A DNA stretch of 64,000 nt from Amanita rubescens (GCA_015039365.1 WION01000245.1:16018-80017), one strand, 5' to 3'; positions 43,623 through 56,500 are shown, numbered from the stretch's first letter. Program-made: numbers and translations. The notes: a model not told the origin generated them from the letters alone.

Positions 43623-44382
43623 ATGCTCAGAGCCTTGCCAGGAAGACTCTGTTTCCGCCGTCTAGGCAGGCTTCCGGCATCATGTCATCACATTGCAGTC
43701 AGAAGCGCACCCAGAATACCACCCTCCTTCGGGAGCAAGTCCTACCACAACGCATCTTTCTCTGCGCGGCCTAATAATTTGCTCGCGGCCAAGATTTGGT
43801 ACCGGAAGGATGGCGTTCCAAGGTCCAAACGGAAAGGCGTGCTGTTCTGTGACTACAACATTCCTATAATATGGACCTTACTTACAACTCTCGGCAGTAT
43901 TTCTTGCTTTGTGGGCCTGGGCGTCATATGAAGCCGTGAAAGTACATTACGAATCACAGGCAGCTATGAAGTTCCTTCTTCATATATTACTATCCCATGT
44001 CGACTGGTCGTCTATGGATCTTTTGACTCCCCGGGGCGCACTCGTGCATTATCGTAACATCCTCTGTGCAGCGGTTGACAAGGATGAGGTGGACCAGCTC
44101 GGGGAGGAGTTTGATGATTTAATTAAGCAAATGGATTCTGGGAAGTTCAGTTCGACCCAGGTGCAACTTCTTCACCTCGCAGCCGGGCAGGCATGCTTTA
44201 TGGTGCATATCAATGTGGAGCTTCTCCAGAAATCTCGGGAGGACGAGGTCGTGATGCGCACTTGTAACCTCCGAGATGTGATGTTCACATACCTCTATTT
44301 CATTCGCAGGTTAGCGGACGGGGAAGACGTGCAGAAACTTTATAAATTCTATAAAACAATATCAAAGGAATATGACAGCTAG
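43623..44382 (+). CDS. Unrecognised, probably mitochondrial membrane protein (duplicate gene 1)
   Basis: Two exons, 43623-43848 and 43898-44382, give 236 residues. The N-terminus (MLRALPGRLCFRRLGRLPAS, followed by RSAPRIPPSFGSKSYHN) is Arg/Ser-rich without acids, like a mitochondrial presequence. A membrane segment follows (VLFLFLALWAWASYEAV), then a helical, charged domain (DKDEVDQLGEEFDDLIKQMDSG, EDEVVMRTCNLRDVMFTYLYFI). The 49-bp intron has GT-AG ends and the phase fits. If it is not spliced, exon 1 reads on through another hydrophobic stretch and stops at 43931. No family recognised. Conservation of both exons in the second copy (46524-47265) supports a real gene. Confidence 0.6.
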
Positions 44383-45486
44383 GACATTGTTGATCGAGTG
44401 CGTTATCAACGCGGCTTAGGCAAAGCATGTTTATACATACCTAGAGATACTACCGTTACCCAGATTGTATACTCATCAAATGTTATTCCGAGTCCATCAC
44501 GGCCCGATCCTGACTTCTGGCCGATACAACTTCTTGAACAATCACTAGTCACTGAAGTTACCATACCCCATCCTATTGTGTCCTCGTCTTGTTTTCACCT
44601 TTACTCGGGCAGTGGTTACGGCACTTGCGAAAGAAAGAAATTTGAACGTAAGGCTTGAATACGAGATACGGTCTATCTTATCTTGGGACCAGACCAAGTA
44701 TCCATTGGCCGGGCAAGGCACGCTTAAGTTGTGCCAAGTAGAGGCATAGGCTGACGGTCCAGAGACTTTCCACCGTAACTACCTACTTCCGAAGCAACAA
44801 TGTCGACACTTGAACCTGAGATCCGTAACGAGAAAAAAAGAGTACTTTTGACGATGCTTTGGACTTGATCGTTGCCATACCTGGGCGCAGAACACGACTT
44901 TATCAAGTCGATCCGCGGTCCAGTGGGGTCAGCAAAGCCCACAATCTTCGCGCATTTTACCCCTTTGCTTCAGCCCTGGCACTACTTTGTCAGTAGTATA
45001 CATACATTACCACCACACTCCCAAAAGGGGAACCAACGTTCGTCTAAAGCCCCCACGAACCAGTACACCTGATTGACCAAACGCATCTCCGCCGATCACC
45101 AATTTCAATATGTCGATGTAGGGTTGTGATCCTGACGCATTCGTTCGGGCGTCCCGTCCGAACTATATTGCGTCCTTCAAGTTAAGCTTCTCAGGGAAGA
45201 CAGAACCTACATAGTACCACATCGCCTCATATTGACCCTGTAGATATTTCTCTGATGTTTTCGTACATAGTTGGCAGATTCGTGAATCGTTTTCGCGAGC
45301 TTTGAGCGATAAATGTATGTTTTCGATGGGGCAGCTCTCGTATCTGCTGGTCTGGACGTTGACCTGCAGTTGCATGGCATGATTTTTCGGAATAAAGAGG
45401 GTCGGGACTAGTGACGTGGCCTAGTATCTTATCTTGGGAACAAGTTCGGTGCGCGGAACGGGCAGGCACCTGCTGTTTGACCTGAG
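44383..45486. other. 3' flank of duplicate gene 1 within the duplication
   Basis: Shared with 47266-48417 in copy 2 with many small indels. No coding region recognised. The last 16 bases (45471-45486) are the spacer between copies. Confidence 0.5.
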
Positions 45487-45589
45487 CATCAATGTCAGAA
45501 CCTTTTCATCAGGAAACAGCTGCTTCCCCTACCCGACTTGTCCCTGGTTCTTCAGTATGCAGAAATACGGTTCCATGACAGTAGGACAC

Positions 45590-45835
45590 ATCTGATGATG
45601 AAAAAATCAAACAATAGCTTGCGCATGAGATCCAGCAAGGTGCAGAGATGACGAGTCTCTATTGTAACGGCTCACAATTGTGCTCGTCCAAACAAAAGAC
45701 GGTCAAACATTGTTCCATGTCTTTCTCAACCATAATGGCCCCTCCAATAATTTTGCCAGAGCCTCTCGGTCCACTTCAGGTACGTGCCAAGTGAAGAACT
45801 GGAGAAGGTTATCGGTGTCCTCCTCCAAAACAATA
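45590..45835 (-). pseudogene. Fragment of a HAM1-like gene (copy 2)
   Basis: Same piece as at 41440-41667, again retaining intron sequence, and extending slightly further into exon 2 (CTCCAAAACAATAAGAAT) before homology to the gene at 51 kb ends. Confidence 0.7.
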
Positions 45836-46523
45836 AGAATGACGTGACGTTCTCCATTCACATCACTGTCATTTCCACGTTTCTCGGGAATCGGTGCCTA
45901 CGAGTGAACGGTGCAAGATTCGAGTGTCTCGACGATCCCGACCTGCTTGTTCATTAGCCATGTCGGAGCACCTCGATCACAGCCTGAAAATACAATTGCA
46001 TTTACGCGGTCAACAATGAGCGTCACTGATGTTAACCTGGCTTGTGCATACCTTGCATTTCAGCATCAATTCTCATTGGGACAGGGTTCTCTTTTCTTGA
46101 GGAAGAAAAATGGTTCTGCTGAAGGAACGACTGACCCAAATGCATTGTAACGAGTAACGCATAACGTCCAGTTAAAAATAGAACAGGCAAACTACGCCAG
46201 CTGACGTAGGTCGACCTCCTGTAACTTGCAAGGCCGGCGACAGGCTTATTGATGTGCAGTACAGAAGTGCAGGAGAGACTGGGAGAGATTTGAGCACAGA
46301 ACGGTAAGCTCGATCGATGCTCATCGACAATAGCATAGCCAAGGCGATCAAGCCTTTTTTTTTTTGCGATTATCCACGCGAGGCGCCAGCCTTCCTACTT
46401 TCTCAAACCGAATTCTTCCCGAAGCACGAAGCTTGACTGGTGACCTAAATAGGATTTCGGATCGTGCCGGGTGTTGTGCCATATTTGTCCAAACGGGCAC
46501 AACAATTTTCTTCGAGCCTCAAT

Positions 46524-47265
46524 ATGCTCAGAGCCCTGCCAGGAAGACTCTGTTTTCGCCGTCTAGGCAGGCTTCCTGCATCATGTCATCACATTGCAGT
46601 CGGAAGCGCACCCAGAATACCACCCTCCTTCGGGAGCAGGTCCTACCACAACACATCTTTCTCTGCGCGGCCTAATAATTCGCTCGCGGCCAAGATTTGG
46701 TACCGGAAGGATGGCGTTCCAAGGTCCAAACGGGAAGGCGTGCTGTTCTGTGACTACAACATTCCTATAATATGGACCTTACTTACGACTATCGGCAGTA
46801 TTTATTGCTTTGTGGGCCTGGGCGACATATAAAGCCGTTAAAGTACACTACGAATCACAGGCAGCTATGAAGTTCCTTCTTCATATGTTACAATCCAATG
46901 TCGACTGGTCATGTGATCTTTCGACTCCCCGGAGCGCACTCGTGCAATATCGTAACCTCTTCTGTGCAGCGGTTGACAAGGATGAGGTGGACCAGCTCGG
47001 GGAGGAGTTTGATGATTTAATTAAGAAAATGGATTCTGGGAAGTTCAGTTCGGACCAGATGCAACTTTTTCACCTCGCAGCCATGCAGGCATGCTTTATG
47101 GTGCAAGCCACTGTGAAGGTTCTCCGGCAATCTCGGGAGGACGAGGTCGTGATGCGCACTTGTAACCTCCGAGATGTGATGTTCGCACACCTCTATTTCA
47201 TTCGCCAGGTAGCGGTCGGGGAAAACGTGCAAAAATTTTTAACATCAAATGGAAATGACAGCTAG
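46524..47265 (+). CDS. Unrecognised, probably mitochondrial membrane protein (duplicate gene 2)
   Basis: Two exons, 46524-46749 and 46799-47265, giving 230 residues. Presequence, hydrophobic segment (VLFLFIALWAWATYKAV) and helical domain as in duplicate gene 1. It differs by dozens of residues and a different C-terminus (QKFLTSNGNDS). The upstream ATG present in copy 1 at 43575 is GTG here, which supports starting at MLRALPG. Both copies keep open frames, so both may be expressed. Confidence 0.6.
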
Positions 47266-48673
47266 GACATTGTTGATCGAGTGCGTTATCAACGTGGCTT
47301 AGGCAGAGCATGTTTATACATACATACCTAGAGATACTACCGTTACCCAGATTGTAAATGTATACTCATCAAATGTTATTCCGAGTCCATCACGGCCCGA
47401 TCCTTCTGGCCGATACACTTCTTGAACAATCACTAGTCTTAGTCATTGATCATGAAGTTACCGTCGTTTTCACCTTTACTCTGGCAGTACGAGTCTACGA
47501 CACTCGCGAAAGAAAGAGATTTGAATGTAAGGCTTGAATACGAGATACGGTTTCATCTTATCTTGGGACTGGCGTCACTGGCCCAATTATCCGTTGACCA
47601 GGCAAGGCACGCTTAAGTTGTGCCAGGTAGAGGCATAGGCTGACGTCGACGATCCAGAGACTTTCCACCGTAACTACCTACTTCTGACGCAACAATAATG
47701 TCGACACTTGAACGTTGAACCTGAGATATCACAATACTAACCTCCGCAACGAGAAAAAAAAGAGTACTTTTGGACTTGATCGTTGCCACACCCGGGCGCA
47801 GAACACGAACTTTATCAAGTCGATCCGCGGTCCAGTGGGGTCAGCAAAGCCCACAATCTTCGCGCATTCAATTACCCCCTACGTTGCTTCACCAGCCCTG
47901 GCCCGAGTAGCCGAGCTTTTTGTATACTACTTTGTCAGTACATACCACACTCACCAAAACGGAAACCAACGTTCCTCTACAGCCCCCACGAACCAGTACA
48001 CCTGATTGATCCAACCCATCTCCTTCCTTATCGCCACCGATCACCAACTTCAATATGTCGATGTAGGGTTGGGATCCTGACGCATTCGTTCGGGCGTCCC
48101 GTCTGAACTATATTGTGTCTTTCAAGTTAAGCTTCTCAGGGAACACAGAACCTACAAAGTACATCGCCTCATGTTGACCCTGTAGAGGTTTCCCTGATGT
48201 TTCCGTACACATGGTTGGCAAAGTCGTGAATCGTTCTTTTTGCGAGCTTTGAGTGATGAATGTATGTTTTCAATGGGGCAGTTTTCGTATCTGCTGGTCT
48301 GGACGTTGACCTGCAGTTGCATAGCATGAATTTTCGGAATAAAGAGAGTCGGGACTGGTGACGTGGCCTAGTATCTTATCTTGGGAACAAGTTCGGTGCG
48401 CGGAACGGGCAGGCACCAGACCACCAATAATGGCAAAAGCGTAAAATGATCTCGGATTGAGTCCGACTTGCCCCTTCGGTCCAGTGAAATATGTGCTCAT
48501 CGACGATGCAAATGGAATTGCCATATATCTACCATGGACAATGCATCCGTCACTTCATTATATATTACATAGCATAACAAAGGTATCAGCGAGACCCGTG
48601 ACGAATGTGGCCATGGTATACACTCAATTAACAATAGTAAACCTTGGTTCGGTTGGTCAGAACCAAGAAAATC
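47266..48673. other. 3' flank of duplicate gene 2 and spacer to HAM1-like gene
   Basis: To 48417 it matches copy 1 (44383-45470). The remaining 256 bp lead to the 3' end of the HAM1-like gene. No gene recognised. Confidence 0.5.
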
Positions 48674-51622
48674 TTAGTGTGTCAGGAAAACGTACGCGTC
48701 AGAACGCCATTCAGTGCCACGCTCGGCAATCGTTTCTTTCTCAGCTATGCGGTTGACCCATCCTGCGGGGTGGCCCTCACGCGACAAGATGGAGTTACGC
48801 TTATCAACGATGACTTTGAAATGGCTCTCGGTCGGTTCGGGGTGCTCTTCCGTACTGCTCTTTCTCTTGAACATCTGCACAGGACGTCAGACTCGACTCG
48901 ATGTCGTAAATTCGAGACGTACATCTTTAAGAACCTGGGTTCGGGTCTGACCTTCTGTCGCCTTGGCAGTCTCCATGCGATCGCGGACCGAGACCAATTG
49001 TCCGTCGATGTATTCAAAACCGGTCCTTAGAGCATCAGCAACGACACGCTGGATTTGACGTTTGACGAGGCCCGTTGCGAGCGGCTTGAGGGTGTTATAC
49101 AAGAAGTCGTGTTTCGAGTCCCGAATGGAGAACTTGAGAGATTCCATCTTCACCTGGACGTGCTTAACTTTGAAGATGGAGGACTTGTCCTTTTTATTCG
49201 CACTGACAAGCTCAATCGAAGCCTATCAAGGGCTCAAGATACTCTCCGAGATGAGTCGCGTAAGAGGACTTACATGAAGCCCGTTCCCCCCGAGAATGAC
49301 GTCGGCGAGGCCCGAATCGCTCATCTTGGGGATCCCGGTCTTCTTGCGGAAATAGAACGCAACGTCTCGAATGTCGGCTTGCATTTGATCTAGCGTGAAT
49401 GTAAAGGTATGGTGATACTCATCCTGAATACTTTCGTAAGGAGAGAACTTGAAGAAGTTGTGAGCTTCGACGGAAATGATGTTCGGGAATAAATTGCGCC
49501 CGGACAGGGTGAGATTTTCGACGACCAAGTCCAAAGCGTCGTCCGAGTACTCGATCCGCGGTATCGGGATGTAGCCAACCTAAAAGTTTGTCAATTTACG
49601 TCACCATCTAACAAAACGACTTACCATGTCGACAATTTTGGGTAGGAATACCTTTCTAATGTCTTGCCAGAGCTCGCTTTTGAACGCTAGGCTTCCTTCG
49701 CTATCAAACAAGAGATTTTTGGTCAGCCGAGCCCAATCTTCGCCAAATCTCTTATTGAGCTATAGATCGTCAGTTATAAATTGCCTTTTGTACTTGAAGT
49801 TTCTTACCGGATCCTCGCCCATCGCTTTGAACCACTTGCTGGTGTTGTTGAAAAGATTGTTAAAGTGGTCCTTATACTTTCCGTCGTAGAACTCCCGTCC
49901 AGAATCGCGTATTTTCCTTGCGTCGATGTTGCATTGCTCTTCCAAGACGTATCCCGGTTCCAATAAAACCTAGTCGATTGAGTGAGTACGACTGCCTCTC
50001 AAAATGCCTGTACCGGACCTGTCGGGCATACGTATCCACATCCTTGAACCAAGACCTCAAATGTTCATCTCGATTGGCATCATCGATCAGGGCATCTATG
50101 GCGTCGATAACGAGATCGAGGGAGGTATTGTTTGCAAATCGTTCTAGGAGAGTCCGGAGCTCGTCAATGGCACGCTTGAGTTTTGGGTCCTAGACAGCAT
50201 AAGATGTGAATCCATCCTGACATTGAAGAGGGACAACGTACGCTGACGAAAGTACCCTTTGTCCCAGTTACGCCTTCTCGTGTTGCTTTTCCGCCTCGCT
50301 TTGCATATTCGGCAATCATGTCGAGCAACCACCTCATCGACTGCTGATAATCGTCGTGCTTCTGACATTCGATGATAACCTGCGAAGCAGCGTGAGATCG
50401 ATCGCGAAGCTGACAAAGATATCTCTACGCACCTTTTTTCCGCGGTAGATGAATTGGTCGCGCCTCTCTTCTGGGAAATATTCCTCCATCATATATTTCT
50501 TACCGCGCTCGAAATGAGTTTGGGCCTTGTCCTTCTGCTCGCTTGGGATACGATCCAGTACGTTATCCTAAGCGGTAAAATTAATCGCCGTCAGGATTTA
50601 GTTTCTATTGGTGCTTACCCGAACGCCTTTCATCTTTTCTATCAAGCCCTTCTTCTTCTTCTCGCCTTCTTCGGTAGTGACGATTTCTTTGGTTTCCTGA
50701 GCTTCCTCGCGCATCTTACCCTTTGCTTCGTTTGCGCCCGCCCGAGTCCGAGCCTTTACTTCATCGGCGCCACGTTCGTTTCCATAAGAGTCTTGAATTA
50801 CCGTATCTTCTTGGCCGGGACGCTGTTTGACGTTGACGTCAGTGCCAGGAATATTGGCATCCAAAACAGGCGTTGTCTCTTGCCCGACTTCGCGACCGCC
50901 TTCAGAAACGAACTTGCCATGCGGTGCCGGCTCGTCGACATGCCCAAGTTCGTCCTCCGTTGGAGCAATGACATCGGCAATTTTATGGGTACCCTTTGCC
51001 AATAGATCACGTCCGATAAGGGAGAAATCTGAAAAGAGCTTGCGAATCTCGGAGTTGGTAAGAATGAGACGCAGCAAGGTGCGCAGATGACGAATCGCTA
51101 TTGTGAAGGCTCAGAATGGCATTCCGTCTAAACAAAAGAAGATGAAACCTGTCTCCGTGTCCTCTTTTGTCTTTTCGCTCTTGATGGAAGTTCCCGCTTC
51201 GCCAGGCACTAAAGTCTCTCGATCTACTTCTCGCGTATGCCAAATAAAGTACTGGAATAGCTCGTCAGCGTTCTTCTCCATAACAATACGACGCGCTGTC
51301 TCGACAATGTCTTTGACGTCATGAGACAACTTTCTCCCCTCAGGGGAAAGCTTATCTGTTTCGACGGGAGAATGGTCCAAGACGTATTTGATTGTTTCAT
51401 CAATCTGTTTATTAGAGGGCATACGACCTTTTCGGAACGCCTCTATGACGGCGAAGAAACGGAGCTAGATGTATGCGGTCAGAAACGAGGATCAATTGTC
51501 GGGAGTGTTTGACTTACCTTTCGCTCGACATCAACGTCTTTCTCGTGTTTGTCAACTGGTGCGGTGACAGAATCTGAGGCGGGGTGCAAGGCGATATCTT
51601 TCTTTGCAGGCGGAAGAGCCAT
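48674..51622 (-). CDS. HAM1-like protein (HAM1 N- and C-terminal domains)
   Basis: 815 residues in 11 exons: 51622-51518, 51464-51149, 51097-50619, 50567-50433, 50379-50242, 50189-50019, 49969-49808, 49759-49625, 49579-49274, 49222-48923, 48874-48674. All junctions are GT-AG and phase-consistent. Recognisable family stretches: MPSNKQIDETIKYVLDHSPV, SDFSLIGRDLL, YFPEERRDQFIYRGKK, REFYDGKYKDHFNNLFN, GYIPIPRIEYSDDALDLVVE, and HPAGWVNR-(I)AEKE near the C-terminus. Fungal HAM-family proteins are known from hyphal-fusion work, but a specific role here is not shown by the sequence. The middle (around 160-300) is charged and probably disordered. Fragments of a related gene lie in the duplicated units to the left. 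Confidence 0.9.
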
Positions 51623-51899
51623 GATTGTGGTGGATGAATGCAAAGATTATCATATCGACGAAAAGGTTTATATATGCGCACAGTGAGTGTCTTACTTTGA
51701 ATGATGTCACGAATGTGGAGAGAGAGAGCGCGTTGTATGGTTTTGTTTTGTTTAGATCTCGTGATAAGATCTAGGGCAGCCAAGTCGCAGTCTCACGACT
51801 GATTTCCAGAAAAACCAGGGATCGGGTCGGTGAGAAGCCATCTAGGGTCGACTTTTTTATATTTAAATGGGTCTCGCATAACCGAGTTCTTCATCCACA
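51623..51899. promoter_or_regulatory. Divergent promoter between HAM1-like and F-box/LRR genes
   Basis: 277 bp between two start codons. Minus strand: TATATAAA at 51668-51676, about 45 bp upstream of the HAM1-like start. Plus strand: TTTATATTTAAAT at 51857-51868, about 35-40 bp upstream of the F-box start. Both are at typical TATA distances if 5' UTRs are very short. Confidence 0.5.
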
Positions 51900-53555
51900 A
51901 TGCCCAACTTGAAGCGTGTCTTTTCCAGACTTTCCCGTCGTGCTCCCCCTTCTCCCCTTCCCCTCCCTCACCAACCTCATCCCTTTGACTCACCACAAGA
52001 ATCTCCAGTTTCTCTTCGTCATATTCCTCTTCAAATCCAAGTTCTAGTCCAAACTCGTCGTCTCCCCGTGTTACCCCCAGAAGTATGGCTCGAAATATTC
52101 CGTTTCGCAACAGAAGACGATACCCGCTTTACTCCCATTGATTTCCCCGCTAAAACAACAGATACAAACGAGATATCTTTCCTCGACTTTCCCCACTCTC
52201 ATTCTGACACAGATGTCCGTCTAGAGTATTATCTCCGCTCAATCAGAAAGAAGCACACCATCATGCAGGTTTGCAAGCAGTGGAGCATTATAGCGCTCCA
52301 AGTCCTCTACGAGTGTATCTGGATTTACAAGCCTGCCCAGGCCCATACTCTCGCCAAGGCTCTCTCTTGCGAAAAGGACAGCGAAACCGGTTCCGTACTT
52401 GGTATCGAAAAGGGCCACTTTATTAAGCGGCTCCATATCGAGACCCCCCCACGGGAACGTTGCTCACCGAGTGATCTGCGCATCGTTATCGACAACACGC
52501 CGTGCCTCGAAATCTTTACAGATTACAGGTCCGTCCGCCGAAGCGTGTACGCGTCAAGCAGCAATGACCCTACTTCTCCTACACACCTCCTCTACGCCAT
52601 CAACCACCCCAACAGCTCCATCCGCCGTCTCTCCTGGACCAACTACGACGATATGTATTTCCACCTCCGCCTCTCTCCCTTGCTTGCCAACATCGCGCCA
52701 ACCCTAGAATTCTTAGAACTCACATTCTGCAACATGGACATCCACAATCTCAAAGCACCCCTCAAAGGGGACCCAGGTTCACCGCTCTGCCTCTCGTCTC
52801 TCCGCTCCCTCAAAGTATGCTTGCACGATGCCACCCTCGCCGTCTTGGCTAGCTGGGACCTGCCGGCCATCAAGAACGTCTCTATCGTCGACGCCGACTT
52901 TTCTTACGCCGGCGACGGCTTCTGCAAGTTTTTCCGTGCCCACGGCGAGAAGCTTGTCCAACTCGAGCTGGCCCATTCTTCTTCCATCATCGAGGACCAC
53001 TACCTTACCATCCCAGTCGACCCTCCAACCGCCACCGAGCGTAACGTCCGCCTCGCCTCGTGGTGCCCCAATCTCAAAGAGTTCATTTGCAGTGCCGATG
53101 CCGAATGGAACTGGCAAAACCCGGACTGGATCGCACCCCATACCTTGCTCCTCTCCCATCCGAATCTGCAGCTCATCGGCGTACGCGACCTAGACAAGCG
53201 GATTTACGATGAAATGTCTATGAACCGCTCCAACCCCTTCTTCCTCCTCCTATCCCAGATCGAGTCCCTCCTCAGCAGCGACTCCTTCCCCGAGTTGCTC
53301 TTCATCCGGGATATGAGTTTCGAGAGCAAACTCATGCGCACAGAGGCGTACTCTGACAACGTACTCAACTTTTGGTCTCAAGTCGTACAATGCTGTAGGG
53401 ATGGAGGCGCGTGGTTGGAGGATTATACGGGCATGAACGTCACCCCAAAGGACATTGTGCGTGCGCAGGTCAAGGCAATGATGCGCAAGAAGGCACAACA
53501 GGAAAAGAAGGAACTTGAGAGGCAACGGCGTAACCCGCTCCATCACATTAGATAA
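51900..53555 (+). CDS. F-box / leucine-rich-repeat-like protein, single exon
   Basis: 551 residues, unusual here in having no intron. The N-terminus is basic and Pro-rich. A short F-box-like motif LPPEVWLEIFRFAT lies at about 56-69, followed by an insert and then QVCKQWSIIALQVLYECIWI, as in many Agaricomycete F-box proteins. Leu-rich repeats of irregular length follow (IRRLSW, LEFLELTFCNMDI, LRSLKVCLHDATL, LVQLELAHSSSI, LKEFICSADAEW). The C-terminus is a charged helix (RKKAQQEKKELERQRR). Probably an SCF substrate adaptor. Targets unknown. Confidence 0.85.
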   Translation: MPNLKRVFSRLSRRAPPSPLPLPHQPHPFDSPQESPVSLRHIPLQIQVLVQTRRLPVLPPEVWLEIFRFATEDDTRFTPIDFPAKTTDTNEISFLDFPHSHSDTDVRLEYYLRSIRKKHTIMQVCKQWSIIALQVLYECIWIYKPAQAHTLAKALSCEKDSETGSVLGIEKGHFIKRLHIETPPRERCSPSDLRIVIDNTPCLEIFTDYRSVRRSVYASSSNDPTSPTHLLYAINHPNSSIRRLSWTNYDDMYFHLRLSPLLANIAPTLEFLELTFCNMDIHNLKAPLKGDPGSPLCLSSLRSLKVCLHDATLAVLASWDLPAIKNVSIVDADFSYAGDGFCKFFRAHGEKLVQLELAHSSSIIEDHYLTIPVDPPTATERNVRLASWCPNLKEFICSADAEWNWQNPDWIAPHTLLLSHPNLQLIGVRDLDKRIYDEMSMNRSNPFFLLLSQIESLLSSDSFPELLFIRDMSFESKLMRTEAYSDNVLNFWSQVVQCCRDGGAWLEDYTGMNVTPKDIVRAQVKAMMRKKAQQEKKELERQRRNPLHHIR

Positions 53556-56500
53556 CCTTCATCGTACGTATTCTGTTCGCCAAGTTCAATCTCTCCCCCG
53601 CTGACTTGCTTGTCCAGTTTCATCGTCGTTATACGCTCGTTTCAAGTATGCCCGCTGCCTCGCTTCCATCCCAACCCATCACCGCGATCGATCTGGATGC
53701 TGATACCCCACCACCGACACCGCCACCTCCGCAAATTAACCCCACTGACCTATACAAAAATAAAAATAAAAACCCAAAAAATACCTTCACTGTACCCAGT
53801 TTTATCGGATTCGATAACATACAAGGCATTCATTCATCCACACGCGCATAACTCAACTAGTATTTATTTATACATGCATATAACCATCTCTTACATACGC
53901 ACGTACATATTGGGGCTTTGTTGCCTTTCCTTCGGTCTTTCGTATTCGATTTCGTCTTTCGTCTTCGTGCAACCACAACCGTTTTTCTATACCCCGAGTA
54001 AAAAAAACAAAACAAACAAAGACTTGATTTGCGTTTCATAAAATTGACGTTCCTGAACGTTGGACCTTGTGTGGGTGCGTGGGTGTGAGTTTTTCCTACT
54101 TATCCCACTTTGGATAATACGTCGGAGCCGCCGTTTCATGGTTTCACGGCTCTTTTTTTTTTCTGTTTTCCCATTCTCACCGTAAGTATAGGCGTGATGT
54201 GATATGTGATGAGATGTACGTGATGATACATTTACTGCCCTTAGTTATAAGTAAACTAGGGTCGAAAGTCTGTCAAGTGGGGTTACTTATTGTTGAGATC
54301 GTTGTTGGGACTCTCGGCGCGGGGCTCTCACCGGGCGTAAAGTACGTACGTACGTATTCAAGTACCACACCGTAGTTGGTTATTGTTCGAGTTACCATCA
54401 GGCCAGGGGCAGGAGAACGAGGCTTGGGAGTGTGAAGGGGAAGGGTTTCCATATATTTACATGCAACTGTGAATACAAAGTATAAGCACGTGTTATAGAC
54501 AAGGTTATAGTACAATTGCAAAACTTGTCAGGACGATGCACATATGGGTTTCTAGAAACCTATAGTTAGCTCTACTAGTAAGGAAACCGGAAAATCAGAA
54601 AAATCCACTCTCTCGACTTGAAAAATTCCTTTTTTGTTCGGATACATTTCTAACGTTGACCAACAGAACTTTTTGATACGCGATACGCGTAGAAAGTTTC
54701 GTTAGTGAGTGTGAGAGAGAGAAAATGTCAACCACAATTCCCCCACGATGGCCGAGATGATTGTCAGAATCCCCCCCCCCCAAAAAAAAGCGAACGTTTA
54801 CGTTACCCTCGGCGTTCGCACGCGCAGTTCGGCCTGTGCCCTCCTGTGCGGCTGTGCCGGGTGCGCATCTGTGCGCGTGTGTGGTCTTGTGCGTTATACT
54901 TGTGCGCTTTGGGAAGATGCCAGGGCGCTTCATTAGTTGTAGTATTTAGAGCGGACGCGGAAAGGTTATAAATAATGCACGCTAGTCCCTCGTTGAACGT
55001 TGAACCAGAGAACGGCGATCACTACTGAGCACGCCATCCCTATACGGTACGGTACCCGCTTTGTAAATTGAAGAGTCCAGCGGCCCCTGGTACCGACAAT
55101 CGAGGACTCGCGAGTCGCGACGCGACGACCCGTTCGGAGATAAGATGATTTAGATTCGTAAACGTGCTGCTTCTTATTTACCCACGTGGACTTTGCTTTG
55201 CCTAAACCCCACAACCACAAATGTCCGGTTCAATCGTCTTCCTCGTATGGGATTAGCGTACAGTAGCGGAAGTAAGCAATATAAAGAATAAATGGACGAA
55301 CCGATCTTTATGGGTACACCCGCTCTATGACTTCTATAACGGGCACCTTCTATATTTGGTAAGAAGCGCGCCGCCGTGGTAAGTCCAACGACGCGCTTGC
55401 TTTCTTCCACAGTCGCAATCGCGTGAGGGTCATAGTTGTTATTCTACTTATTTATTTACATAGCAATATAATAAGGCAGCAGAAATACGAAGGGGAGCGG
55501 AAAAGGTAGTAAAAAGGTATGGAAAGGGTTCCCCGCCCTAATATGGAAAAGCAGCTCCGATAGTGACGCCGGCATCGTTGTGGCTGGTAATACATCTTGT
55601 ATTGGGGCTGGCCAACTCGGAGCGTCACCAAGCTCGTTACCGGTACCAGACTCAATTGGGACCCCCCGATTTACTCTATGAAGAATAGGCACTGCCACCC
55701 CGACTCAGAAATGAAGTATATAACACATTTCGGTCACGCGGTTCCAATGACCCCTAATAGCGCAAAGCGTCGGTGCACAGCCTTTTTTCCAAGTCGAGCA
55801 AAAAAAAAAATCCGCATAGACGATTCCGTTCAGAACCCAAATCGATAAATCGTGCCTATCTAAACTTGTCGGAAAAGGCTCACCCTGGTCTAACCATACC
55901 TAATCCGGAACTTTGTTGAAATCGCTTCCCAAGTACGCAGGATATATATCTTTTTTTTTGAAAATTTGAATTGTACAGCAGAGGACAGGAAGAATGGATG
56001 GCGCTCTGGCAGGGTCCCTGGATTTTGCCGATTTTTTTCTGATTTTTCCGGTCGAAAAAGATAAGCGGAAACCGGATCGTCGGTATAGGCCGAGTACCGC
56101 TAGTGTCGAACGTTGAAACGTTGAATATTGAATACTGCGATCGTCATCAGAACCCCTCCACATTCCAACAAAATCGTCTCCTAATCTCCTCCGGCACAAT
56201 GCACCTCCCATGTTCGTCCACTTCTGAAATCACGTTCTTACCCCACACACCTCCACAATCACAATTACGACAAAGAATCATTTTCATTGTACCTACTGGC
56301 TGGATCCAAAAACAAAAGAGGAAAAGCATCGAAGAAGCTTTACAATAGGATTACCAGAACCGTCAGCGGTCTCGTGGATCTTGTGGCGCTCAGTGGTAGT
56401 GCCAAGGTGAGGCTTCCATCAGACTCAAACAGATTCAGACGCGTCTTTGATAAAAATGTAGATCAGAGGAGTGAATCACTTCGGTGTAAAACTTATCGTT

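Larger units (their letters stand above)
41338..45470. repeat. Tandem segmental duplication, copy 1 (interrupted by a transposon)
   Basis: Starts CATCAATGTCAGAACC and ends GGGCAGGCACC, the same edges as copy 2 at 45487-48417. Without the transposon at 41854-43104 it is about 2.88 kb, against 2.93 kb for copy 2. Copies differ by scattered substitutions and small indels along the whole length, including inside the gene, so the duplication is not very recent. A 16-bp spacer separates the copies. Confidence 0.9.
45487..48417. repeat. Tandem segmental duplication, copy 2
   Basis: About 2.93 kb, same order as copy 1: HAM1-like fragment, about 600 bp of non-coding sequence, duplicate gene, 3' flank. 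It lacks the DNA transposon. It has some sequence missing from copy 1, such as 45812-45950 just beyond the HAM1 fragment. Confidence 0.9.

Noticed and set aside
43575..43931. Unspliced reading of duplicate gene 1 ending at 43931
   Set aside because: It would leave the long conserved frame after 43898 without a start. The 49-bp intron links the two in phase in both copies.
54705..54971. Overlapping plus-strand frames rich in Cys and Val
   Set aside because: They come from the GTGC-rich low-complexity stretch and the C/A homopolymers, not from a gene.
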